From Marsupella aquatica (Eukaryota; Marchantiophyta): 64,000 nt of DNA. Positions within the stretch are counted from its first letter, which is position 1; every line of letters starts with the position of its first letter. Made by a program: the position numbers and the translations under genes. This document shows positions 1 through 10,699 of this stretch, piece by piece. A model generated the notes under the pieces. That model worked only from the letters and a program-made list of their open reading frames with translations. It was not told where the DNA came from and did no database searches. The stretch covers positions 12,834,001 to 12,898,000 of the forward strand of contig OZ316893.1 of assembly GCA_973895155.1 (NCBI GenBank), written 5' to 3'.

Positions 1-472
1 AACAAAGTAAGATCGAAGAGTTGGCATCCCCTTTTCCCTTTCTCTTGCAGAACAGGATTAATAATGACATCTTACGATATAGATAATTTAGTAGAATTTA
101 GATCACTAAGTTTGCTTTGCTCGCATATTATTAGAAAAGTGAAGTTGTGTACTTGTACGATGTCCTTCTTTAGTTTGTTTCTAATCGATTCACTAAGCAA
201 AAATTGTATCACAGAGAAGATTCAGACGCCCATTCCACGAATTGAAGGCAGTTTGAAAACGCGAGTCCACCCAATCCACCCGAATCGAAATTCACCAGCA
301 CCTGCTAGACAAGCGAGAAAAATATTATCGCTTTCCGTTCGAGGGCACAGGCTCAGCATTCATCAGTGTCAACCTGTTTTCCTTCTGTTTTATTCAGGGT
401 GCAGAGGGCCAACCCACGAAAGTCCCAGTACATTGGGTGTGGAAACTACAACAATGAATACAACAAAACATG
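1..472. other. No gene recognised
   Basis: No supportable gene. A pyrimidine-rich tract followed by an AG near position 50 resembles a 3' splice site, and an open frame follows at 64-513. That frame has no recognisable protein character and no partner exon in the window. Confidence 0.4.
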
Positions 473-1437
473 GCATTGATCAGCTATGCATGCATCTTAC
501 AGGGACAGGATGATTTGTTTCGCTATTGCAGAGCTAGTTTGTAACGTTGCATTCAGCCATGTCTTACCCCGGAGCTACTTGATTGTCGTTGCAAGGTGAA
601 GACCTACTCGAGGAACGACTGAACTCGCGCGGTGAATTAGTTGGGCATCCTGGCCAAATAAATTTATTTCATAGATAGTCCGACAACATCATAGGTAATC
701 CTCATCTGCTTCAGTTTTCCCCTTGAAGGCTACAGAAAAATAAAGCTCTGTCCTTCACTTCAATTTGATAGAAGAGCTCCTGACTGTACTCCCACAATTA
801 AGATGTACATATCACCCAAATTTGAGTCCAGAAAAGGGTTTAAGATTACAAACATTTGGGTTGTTGAAAACTTCGTAATTGCTGTGGATGCCAACAGAAA
901 AGCTTAGTACATGTTGTGGATGCTCAACATGAGGCAACATGAGAGTCGGTAGGTCGGAATGACATTTGCTCTAATTAAGGGGACAGTCATTGGAAAGGCC
1001 ACCACAAAACTCAATCTCAGTGGACCAAAAGACGCCAAATGATATGGCTCATTGGAGTTTCTTGATCTTTCTTATTATGTACCGCTTTTCTGTAAGTTTC
1101 CCCTTTTTTGTGCTTCTGAAAAGCCTCGATTGGTGACCCGAACTGAGCTTTCTAGCTGGGTGAATTGTGAGCTATACTGACTGGCAATCATTAGCTAAGC
1201 CACTGTCCAGGAAGATTGAAAGAAATTTTCATAGAAGATATAACATTGATTCCGGATAGTCACGTGATCGAGTGGCATGCGAGTATGCTTGGTAAACCAG
1301 GGAGTGCATTACGGACCAAACTCATCAATAAAGTCCCCATGTAGAATGCAGGGACTTCAATCCTAACGAGATCTCAAAGCTCTCCTTTGATGGGTTTCAT
1401 TTCCACATACTAACGAGATCTCAAAGCTCTCCTTTGA

Positions 1438-1715
1438 TGGGTTTCATTTCCACAAAAGTAATTTATCACTTGTAATGAAAAATATAATATTTTATTGGTT
1501 AAAAAAAAATTTGTTGCAAAAAAAAATAAAATATTTTTTAAATTTAATTTTGAGATTTATAAAAATATTAATATCTTTTTAATCTAATTTTTAAACTATT
1601 TTAAATTTATTTAAATTTATAAAAATTAAAATAAATAAATAATTAATTAATATTTTAGTGATCTGAACCTTGAAAACATGAGATGATGGGGAGGTTCCCA
1701 TATAGTGAGACCCCC
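1438..1715 (-). mobile_element. Decayed MULE-like MITE, same family as 55284-55578
   Basis: Shares about 280 bases with 55284-55578 in inverted orientation. This includes both ends: TGGGTTTCAT at the left and AGTGAGACCCCC at the right. Nearly all differences from the other copy are C/T or G/A transitions, leaving this copy very AT-rich. The flanking 9-mers CTCCTTTGA and AACCTTGGA match at 6 of 9 positions and could be a decayed target duplication. The duplicate locus near 36.3 kb lacks the insertion. A 47-bp tandem duplication (1363-1409 and 1410-1456) overlaps the left end. Confidence 0.75.
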
Positions 1716-1796
1716 AACCTTGGATCTCTTCTATTCTCGAAGTGTAAATCTAGTTACCTGCTATTTCACATAAATTTCCTTAAGACTGTGACTGAA

Positions 1797-2156
1797 TATC
1801 TTATTATTAAAGCGTCAACTCAAGTCTACTTTTAAGAGCCTAGGTCTAGAGTGAAGCCTCTAAACCGTAACTCTATGGTCATCATGTGCATGGGAGAAAC
1901 TCATGACATCATCAATGTACATACCAATTCTCCTTGATAATTTTTATATGTATTATGGCCTCATCACAACATATGTGCATTAAAAAATACTCATGTGCAC
2001 ATAAAGGAGAATGGTATATTATATATGATTATTAAAATGATAAATTTTTTTATCATTTCATTAAACTTCAAAGAATATGGATAGAAAATATATTTTGATA
2101 ATTTTTTATTGTACTCTCTACTATTTACTTTCAAAGAACGGGTAATGGGGACTAGT
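1797..2156 (+). repeat. Dispersed repeat shared with about 35100-35330
   Basis: This segment interrupts the alignment between duplication copies A and B. Its ends resemble a stretch just left of copy B: the block around GCCTAGAGTGAAGCCTCTA near 1845 and 35132, and ACGGGTAATxGGGRCTAGT near 2139 and 35307. No terminal inverted repeat was seen. It may be a solo LTR or another non-autonomous element. The middle is AT-rich and has no coding potential. Confidence 0.5.
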
Positions 2157-2272
2157 TCAATTTGTTTTTGTCATCTTCAGGGTGCATAGTTCAGGGTGCA
2201 TAGTGAGCTAGTGATCAGCATGTTGAAATCTATAACTTAGTTTATAAGTCAAATTTTTTGTTTAACTTAAAA

Positions 2273-3180
2273 TTAATTTTGATCGAGATAGCAGTGAGAC
2301 AATAACTTCACACTTTCCACACAATTATTAGTAGAGATAATTAAATACAACCAGTCTAGTTCACATGCTCCCCAATTTGCTTTAAGTCTTGATGATTGCG
2401 CGACTTACATCAAAAACTTCTCTCCATAACAACGCCAAAAATCTGCCTTGTTCAAACTTCAGCAGAAAGATTGAAGCAGAGGAAAAACTGAAAGCCTTCA
2501 GCAGAGTAATTTAAGCAGAGGAACCTGAGTTCCTTTCGCACATTCAAGGTCCTCCACTGACATGGGTGTGGTGAGGATTTTATCGGAATCAAGCCATAGC
2601 TAGGGAACCAAGCCCGTTTTTCAGGAGACAGTTCAAATATCATTTGATACTTAAACTACAGCTTTTCAAATGTACGTGAGGCCACATAAGGCGCGAAACC
2701 GAACTGGGAAACCAAAGTCATTTCCAGATCATGGATGAAGGATCCGGAACTTTACTCCTTGAGAGACAACGTGTGAAGAAAAAGACACTAGTTGCATCAA
2801 GCCATCTTGAAACTCTTGTACACCATCTACGTATCGGTGCGGTCTGTTTATGATGCTATCTGCGGGCTTGGATGTGCTTTGCCAGTAGACCGACAAGGAC
2901 AAACCCAAGGTTCTAACCTACACTTTTTTCTGGAATCCCATATACTGTCTGGATTACTCGACCCTTGCTAAAATATATGTGAGAACTGCCAAAGAGCAGG
3001 GGCGCTGAACCGGGAGACATGATACACAATCCAAAAACCAGGCGCTGAACCGGGCCGGAGACATGATCCCACAAGCCAAAACCCAAATGAAGGGAGAACA
3101 GAAAAAGAGGGCAAAAAGACGGGGCACAAGCCTAGCGCAAGGAAAACAAAAGACACATAAAACTAAAGTCAACCTATATG
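2273..3180. other. No gene recognised
   Basis: Only short overlapping open frames on the minus strand (around 2452-2643 and 2954-3172). They lack domain character and splice context. A short phrase (GCGCTGAACCGGG) occurs at about 3001 and 3041, indicating a small local duplication. Confidence 0.4.
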
Positions 3181-3250
3181 TAAATTGAAGAGCCTGGTAA
3201 AGCTCTCAGTAGCTCTAAATTGAAGAGCTTGGTAAAGCTCTCAGTAGCTC
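3181..3250 (+). repeat. 35-bp tandem duplication ending in a tRNA-like box A
   Basis: Two 35-bp units (3181-3215 and 3216-3250) differ at one base. The second runs into TAGCTCAGTTGG at 3245-3256, which fits the pol III internal box A consensus. No matching box B or acceptor stem lies at tRNA spacing, so this is not a tRNA gene. It could be the head of a SINE or chance similarity. Confidence 0.6.
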
Positions 3251-3260
3251 AGTTGGTAAA

Positions 3261-6200
3261 GCTCAAGCGTAAACTGCATAGGAAGGTGGAGCAAAGGAAT
3301 CCGGCTAGATGCCCAACCGCCTCCGCTCTAGGAAAAATAGTGAAGACCTGTGAGACACCCGCTCCTACAAGGACGACAAGCGATATTCTGGGTCGCGTGT
3401 AGAGCGTGCCTAGTACCTGCCAACTACTGCCCAACCAGTGTCCAGTCGGGTACTACCCAGAAAACTCTCGTTCGAAGTTTCTCCAGTTCTACCTGCATAA
3501 TAACAACGCTCCTTTCCAAATCACTTCCTAGGCTCCCAGCCAGGCACTATCTGAGATCATTCTCTCCTCGTCAGTTGTTATCGGTGAAGGGCGAAACCAA
3601 CTCGAAAGGCTGAACCGGGCACGTTGTGATGCGAGATCTATTGCATAGTTATCAGGATCACGAATCAACTCTGTTGATTCCAGTCTCCCATTGACGTACC
3701 TCCAGTTCCAGTAAGCATCGACGTTACAGCCGAAACAAGAGCGACTAGAATTGAAGACAAATTTCATTTGCTTACAGGTGACATTCTGCGCTCCCGTGAC
3801 GTCAATTTCCAGAAATGGCAAAGCTTGGAGTGGTACTGTCACAAATTATAGAGCTATATAGCGGAGGAGAATGCAGAGTGCCAAGAGCTTCAGGTGTCAC
3901 CGTGCTACGTAGCTAGATATTCAGCTGCAGGACACACAAGTAGGGCACACATGTAGGCCAGATGAATGCTTCCGAGTTTCATGATTGCTTTTAAATGTCA
4001 CTATACCTTTGGCATGCAATTTTTCAGTAACGCCGTCGCAATAAGTTTCAACATGTGACATGAATTCTTATCAAGGATTTCTCAAACTCAAGCAGGCACT
4101 TTCTCCCTCACGACATAGAAATGTCGTCGAGCGTTCCCAGTGCGCTATGTTGCAGGGCTTTCTAGTTATTTTCTGAATAGCCACATAGTAACTTGTCACT
4201 AATTACACGGTTGACTAGAAATGATCTGAATTGATAGGCATTTACCTGTCCAGAATTATTTCGGTGGGGGGGGGGAACGAATTGTGTCTCCAATTTCGTC
4301 ATGCAAGCATGGGGATCGAGTAGTCTGTGCATGCCAGAGTGGTGGTGTTCTAAACTGTACGGTAGAGCACAATATCTCGAAAGCAACTGGACTTTATCGA
4401 TTCCTCGAGATTTCTCTCCATAAATTGCTACTAACAATGTCGGCAGGACAAACCAACTGAGCGTAAAGCTCAAATTGCTACAGAACACGCCATTCAAAGT
4501 AAAACTATAATAGCAAGTTAGTAAAATATATTGTCCAGCATCATTTTCCTCGATTGTTGGGTTTGAATGATGGGAGTTTAATCTTCAGTTCAACGGACCT
4601 CCCATCTGAGACTTACTTCGAGATTGAAGAAGAACTGCGAAAAGAAAGGCCACAGACTAAGTAAACTCATGACATTAAAGCTGCTGCAATGATCGTCGTT
4701 TTTAGTATATATTTCACAGAGATGAACTAGTATCCAGTACTAGTGATATTATATTTTGACCTGGTGTCCATCAAACCATACGTCAGCTTGCGACCTTGAC
4801 AATATATATATGGTTGTTCTGGTTGATCGAGGTCAAATCTATGACGTTCCTGTGAAGTAAAGAATACATTCTCTGAATCTTGCATTTTTTCGTCATCGAA
4901 GGAGGATCACTAAATCGCCCATTAGTCAGTGCATTGTCAGAAGGTGCACAGCGCCGAATGCAAAAAACCCATTACGGTAACATCAGTAGCCACGGCCAAA
5001 GGGAAAACAGAAAAGGAGGTGCTGGCAACGACTGTAAACCAGGGAACCAGACAACCAATAAAGGGACGAAGAAGGCCCAAGAACAGACACAGGCCAGTCA
5101 AAATTTGAGGTGTCAAGGTTTCTGCTACCAAAACTCAGAGGCCCTGAGGAAACGCCACCCCATGATTGAAGCCAGTGAAGGTACCCCTTCCGAAGCAAGA
5201 ACGACGATCTACAGCAGCTTCACTGAGATCTTCCAGAGAACCCGTGACGATAGACGCTATCGTCGTTGTAGCAGTAAATAGTAAATATATGACTTTCTTG
5301 TCAAGGATTTAATTATCAAAAGATTCTCTCGCATTTAAACTGAAGTGTTGATTATAACATAGATGCTTGTTCGACTATAATAGTTAACTAGGGTTTTTTG
5401 AAGTGAAGAAAGCGTGACTGGTCTTTATTTCCTCTCGTTTACGGAGAACACATTAATATGATGTCGACCAACGAATCGCTAGAAACTTTAAATCCTCTTG
5501 ATAAAAAAATTCAAACATACACCTCCACTTCTGCACCTGTAGCTTTCTAATTTGGAACACTCTGATGCGAGATGACCTACAAGATGTCGATCAAGTGAAG
5601 CTCCTGTGATCGTCGATCGGGAGGAAAATGGACTTGCGTATTAAAATCGCTGTGGTTACGTGAATGAGCGATCTGTGACTCAAAAGTGGATGATTAGTTG
5701 CGAAGTCAGCACACATCAATTTACTTTAAAGCCGCTCCAGTGTAGTTTTTTTGCACGACATTATTTGCACGTAATGGATCGATAGCCGTGCATGGAAAGT
5801 ATGTCGATGATCTGTTTGCATGCCAAACACCTGTACTACCCAATAGAATCTATGGAAATTTAATGAATTGATTGGCTTTCGCCGGTCTGGACCAAGTTAT
5901 TTGGAGAAGGAAGGGATTGCGTCTCTCGATCACTGTCTCTTCAGTCGAGGGATTGATGAATTGAATCTCTCAACTATCAATGTTCTAGAAACTGTTCACC
6001 AAATTATTTTGTCACAGGGAAATCATTAGCTATAGTCTGTGCCAGAATGGTGGTACACTGACCACCAGCAGGATGGATCACGGTTTACTTTCTCGACAGG
6101 AGCGGGCTTATTCCGAATCAACACGCCACTAAAAACCTCGGATAATCAGATAGACCAAATGACCTTCAATGTACTAAGGAACACGTCATCAGGTATGGAC

Positions 6201-9090
6201 TAATTCATTGCGGGACCTTGACAATACTCCAAGATAAAAAGGCTTTTCTGTGACACGTAACGGAGCAGCTTTTCGATCCATCTGCAGACCGGGATGATCC
6301 TTCTCATTCACCAGCATCAATTCGCAGTAGTAAATGTTCTGTGTTTTAGCTCATCGATAGTCGACACGTGTCATGTAAGAATGACGACGAATATCAACAC
6401 AGAATACAGCTTCGCAAGTTTGGAATCGCTGAGGGTACATGAGAACTTGGGATATGATCGAATCAAGGTTCTTAAGAAGTCACAGGTTTCTTCTGCCTAC
6501 GACCAAAGTTCTTCCGAATAACTATGTGCAGAAGCTACCATCAGCAAGCACGATGTCCTGACTCACAAGCTTATCACACCCGAGTTTCTTTCGATCAACT
6601 TGTTGCAGGTGAGTTGCACGGCAGAATCTACGTATAGTTTTGACTGTGGAAACCTTCTACGTAGCTGCCACAGTCAACCCGAACGCAGGAAAGCCGGCGT
6701 GCCTTTTGCGCACACTACAGTATGTAGCAGCTGGGCATTCATCATTATCTTAATAAACCAATCCTACAGTTAGACTTTTATTAACAGCGTCACCTCCTAT
6801 CAGTCATGAGCTTGGGATTCTCAGTTCTGATTTCTGAAGGATTCGCATGCCAGACACAGCAGCTGATATCATGTCTCCTTTTCATACATTACTGCTCATC
6901 CCCAACTTTCCGCGGTACCCCTCGAAACTCCGTTCCTTGACATGGTCTTTGCTTTAAAGCCATCTCTCTCCAGGCTGTTGGCCGCAAGATCTACTGTAGA
7001 AACCCGGCCCCCCGCGTTCACTGGTATTTGGAGTTCGTCCTGTCAAAATCGTATCGTCGTATCGAGTGAAATTCTAAAGTCAAACAGTACGTCCCGCCTT
7101 CGAAACATAAGCAGCTATTAATGTCACCGCAGAGACTCGACTGTAGACTTGGTACGAGGCCTCCCCCGGGGGCCGGGGCCCCTTCCCTGAATGAGTCTGC
7201 CAACCAGAGAGCGTCCGTGCAGAGAGTTGACCTTCCTTTCACCGGCAACGACTCCAAGTTCCAACCTTCTATACTCCACTGACCACTTGACCAAAAGTTG
7301 AGAAGACGAAATACAAAAGACGAAGAGAGCCCACAGAAGACCACGCAACATTGCAATTTAACCAAAGAAACGCTACTTGAATGTTAACGTATGTGAAGCC
7401 TTTCAGGCAAAAAAATTCTATGTGTCCCATCTAAAATTAGAATACAGTTGTTGTTAATTAACAGAGGCTAACATTCGGGGCAGACCTTCGATGACCAGCT
7501 AACGCGGATACGGAATATCGTTTGCGTAATTAAAGTAATAGCACTCACCCAAAAATACCTTGCCCTTGCCTTGGGTGACAATATTGCAATAACTCAGCGG
7601 CATTTTCCACCTCGCCTCACTGCTTCTGATGCAGACAAGTTCCAAGAAGCAGCCCAAGCTAACGTCGCTCGAAATAAAATACTCAGCAAGCTCAGGCGTT
7701 GGGAGAAAAGTCGTGACATACGCACGTATTTCCATAAAGCAGGGCTTCGAGAAGCAGGCCGAAATACAAAAAGTGGCAAACCCGGACCGATGTTTTGGCA
7801 AAAAATCCAGGAGAACCTTATTCCCTCTTGGGATGTCGTTTACAATCACTGGTAGAGAAGATATCGTAAGTTTGGCTTCCAAAGGAAATTCTGTAATCTC
7901 TATTGGAATCAGCAGTTTGTGATTGTCATCGTTTCTTAATTCGAATTGAGATTGATGGACGAGCACTTAGGAATCTCAATGATGACAGTGGGATCTCATG
8001 AATGATGAAAGTAAATAAGTTCAAGGCGTTTCGTCTATTTGTGAGGTATCCACATTTGACCCTATTGAGAGTTGGGAATCGTGTGCAGCTTAGAGTCCGG
8101 TCGCTGCTAGGTTCGCTGGAGACGACAGTCATGACGCAACATTTTCCTGTTCAAAATGCACGAATTAAGTGGAGTTCCTTGGATTTTCGTACAGTACAAA
8201 GCTACAAATATCGTTCAAGGCAATAAACCTGGCTTCTAAGCTACTAGGACAAGTGTCACACTCCACAGTGCTAACTGCAAGCACGTGCATCATGAGCACC
8301 TTGATGGACGCTCAACTGCTCAAGCCTCACCTTTGCCTTGTCTCGTACGCAGCCGGGGTACGCAGCTCAACATTTGTGATCGAATTTCCAATTGAGCACA
8401 CTGACTAAACTAGCGCTTACGACTGTATCTCTGACTACTGTGCTCGATCAACCGAAAATTCCTCACCGCTTGGACCAGATCAATTCAGATTTAAGTTATT
8501 TGCTCAGAGAAGACGGATTCTCGATTAATTTATGGCTCTAAACATCCTGAAAAACAAACATCTTACAAGTCACCAGTCGCGAGAAAATATCTTAGTTTCC
8601 CCTTTGACAACATCTGGATAACTGCTCTACACACCTGTGGGAGATCACACTTCGAATACTTTTGACTTCCATGCACCTTTCCCCGATCATAGAGACAGCT
8701 CGTTTGGTGCCTTACTGCTCCGTTGTCGTGGTGGCCGTGGTGCTCAACATGGCACGGGCGGACCTGGTCCATCCATCGGCCCTCAGGTGTCTTGTGCAGT
8801 TGTGAGGCAGCACACAATCTGTGAGAGTCTGAGTGACCAAATATTCGTTTCCTTCTTTGTCAACTCTCGATCTCTTTCAATCATCATGCATTACGTCATA
8901 CTCCTCGGAACGTAGGGAGGTGAGGAACTTGACCCAGCTTAACTTGATGATTCCACTTTAGCTTGCATCTCTCACTCACTCACAGAGAAGTGGGAGATCA
9001 CGCGCTCCATTGGGTTTGTCAACTCTCGATCTCATCTACCTATCCTCTGATAAACCCTAAGCCGTTGCGTTTATTTATTTGGCAAGTGAC
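3261..9090. other. Long stretch without a supportable gene
   Basis: Many short open frames, none with a recognisable domain, consistent splice sites or repeats. The longest are a plus-strand frame at 4880-5281 (133 residues, non-ATG start, TATATATA about 70 bases upstream) and a minus-strand frame at 7499-7966 (155 residues, GTG start). Codon-like composition is not clearly better than on the opposite strand. Small direct repeats (TTTGTCAACTCTCGATCTC at about 8857 and 9017) and a short GC-rich palindromic patch near 7163 are the only other structures seen. Confidence 0.4.
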
Positions 9091-9093
9091 TTA

Positions 9094-9645
9094 GGAGTAC
9101 TTTACAAGACGTCGAGGGCTTTGGGAGTTTTTCTTACCAAAGCAAACTGGAAGACCATTGCATACACTAAATATAGTGTCCCGAGGCTAAAAGCATTTTT
9201 TGAATCCTTTTATTGCCCCAAGGTCGTCTTGTAAAGCCAAGTGCAGCCAGTGGTGCCAAATTAATTGACTAAAAGACAGATTGAATACCCACTCCACCTG
9301 AATGTCACATAATCTTTGGCTAAAGTCTTTGTAAATGTGAGAATAGAATATATTATGAAGGACTTGTGGGTCCCTTTTTATTACAAATGACTTAAAATAA
9401 AAATGGACCAAGCAGCTAGAAGAAGAAACCACCAAGAGAGATGGTCTAAAATCTAGGACAAAAGAGTGCTCCACATAAGCAAAAATTGGGCAAAAATTGG
9501 TAGGATTGGTAACAGGTTGGGTTGAAAGTGCCCCCAAGGTTTTGTAAAGTGAATAGCAGCAATTTCTTTCAAATGGATGGCCTTGATCAGATCTTGGACA
9601 CAAAAAAAATGTGGAAACTGCCCCCAACGTCTTGTAAAGCCACCC
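9094..9645. mobile_element. PIF/Harbinger-type MITE (552 bp, TTA target duplication)
   Basis: The left end GGAGTACTTTACAAGACG and right end CGTCTTGTAAAGCCACCC are imperfect inverted repeats flanked on both sides by TTA (9091-9093 and 9646-9648), the target duplication typical of PIF/Harbinger elements. Further copies of the end motif (CCCAAGGTxxTCTTGTAAAG near 9220, CCCCCAAGGTTTTGTAAAG near 9530) lie inside as subterminal repeats. No transposase frame is present, so it is non-autonomous. It belongs to the same family as the element at 28397-28801. Confidence 0.7.
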
Positions 9646-9701
9646 TTATTAGTGACTGATGGAATAAAGAGTGGTGATGGGATCATCCCAAAACTTTTGT
9701 G

Positions 9702-9840
9702 TATCCCAAGGTAGCCTACTTGGGAACAGTATAGTATACAGTACAGTATAGTACATTAGAGTATAGTATAGTATACAACCATAATACTCAATCAACCACT
9801 ATATCCCAAGGTAGCCTACTTGGGAATAGTATATAGCATA
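9702..9840 (+). repeat. 100-bp-period direct repeat with TAGTATA runs
   Basis: TATCCCAAGGTAGCCTACTTG occurs at 9702 and again at 9802, exactly 100 bases apart, each followed by short runs of AGTATAGTATA. No coding potential. Confidence 0.75.
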
Positions 9841-10021
9841 GCATACAACCAGGCCCTTTGACCAAGAGGTTTGGTCACACAAAAGCTTAACTATTACAAA
9901 TGTCCACTCTTTAATATTGTACACTAAATTTTGGAGAATCATATGCACGGAATAGTATGCCCATAAAATGGATTTGGAAGCATTTTTGGGCCCCCACCAC
10001 AAAACTGAACTGAAAGTTCAG

Positions 10022-10143
10022 CCAATAAACCACTATAATATGGGATCCCGCCAATTCAACTACCTGCTTAATCAACCACAATAAAATGAAGATCTCGCCA
10101 ATTCAACTATACTTCTTAATCAATTACTATAATATGAGATCCG
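10022..10143 (+). repeat. Short-repeat array flanking the truncated Copia (left side)
   Basis: Three degenerate units of about 50 bases share CTTAATCAAxxACTATAATATG and GCCAATTCAACTA. The same units reappear at about 13758-13930 on the other side of the Copia element. The retroelement therefore inserted into, or recombined within, a pre-existing array. Confidence 0.7.
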
Positions 10144-10487
10144 TGTTGAGCATAGACGACATTCGCAACGGCAAGCCCATGAACCATCCAACGCACAATA
10201 GTCGACACAGAGAGATACGTGGTTCACCTCCACATAAGGCTACGTCCACGGGAACACACAAGAGTTTTACTGCACTCTAGGCCGACCGGCCATACCAAGC
10301 ATCCACAGCATAAGCTCTCCCTATCTCTCAACTAGCTCCGTAACAATGAACCTAAGTTCCACCAGGGTCTGGCATCAGCCCTGGCTATATGCACAACAGC
10401 ACTACCGCTAACATTAGCTAAGTCCTAACCCGAGTTAGACTAACTATGGTTAGCTCATGAGTCACAAGACTAGAGCAATATCTAACA
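10144..10487 (-). repeat. 3' LTR of the truncated Copia, with adjacent polypurine tract
   Basis: In element orientation it begins TGTTAGATATTGC and ends CTATGCTCAACA, giving the usual TG...CA ends over 344 bases. Immediately upstream in element sense lies a purine-rich tract (10488-10506, AGTCAAGGGGGAG core) suited to plus-strand priming. No partner LTR exists in the window. Confidence 0.75.
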
Positions 10488-10699
10488 AACTCCCCCTTGA
10501 CTCTTGTCTTGGGGACTAGACTAAATGCTACCATATGGAATCCTCAGCGGGAAGTTCTAGACAATCACCAAACCAGGTCTCCCCCTAAAAACCACAAGGG
10601 TTAACTAAGGGTTAACTAGAACTAAGCCGTAGCCAAACAGGAATGAGTAATCCATATACAAATAGTCACACATTGCTAAATAACTCTACGTGCACTACA

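Larger units (their letters stand above)
473..2272 (+). repeat. Segmental duplication, copy A (partner 35391-36702)
   Basis: Collinear in the same orientation with 35391-36702. The first 900 bases align with only scattered substitutions and small indels. Similarity resumes at about 1726-1796 and 2157-2272. Copy A is longer because it carries a MULE-like insertion (about 1363-1724) and another repeat (about 1797-2156) missing from copy B. No coding region was recognised in either copy. Each copy lies upstream of an LPR ferroxidase gene, so the pair may mark an ancient tandem duplication of a repeat-plus-LPR unit. Confidence 0.9.

Noticed and set aside
3245-3320. tRNA gene
   Set aside because: Only the D-arm-like word is present. 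No anticodon arm, T-arm or acceptor pairing is found at tRNA spacing.
3528-3842. Minus-strand frame with Cys-rich, protein-like sequence (CKQMKF...SCFGCN)
   Set aside because: Non-ATG start, short, no partner exon and no recognisable domain. It could be an exon of an unknown gene but cannot be supported.
4880-5281. 133-residue plus-strand open frame with an upstream TATATATA
   Set aside because: TTG start, low-complexity hydrophilic product, overlapping minus-strand frames of similar quality and no family resemblance.
7499-7966. 155-residue minus-strand open frame
   Set aside because: GTG start, no domain, and competing plus-strand frames over the same stretch. Coding status is undecided.
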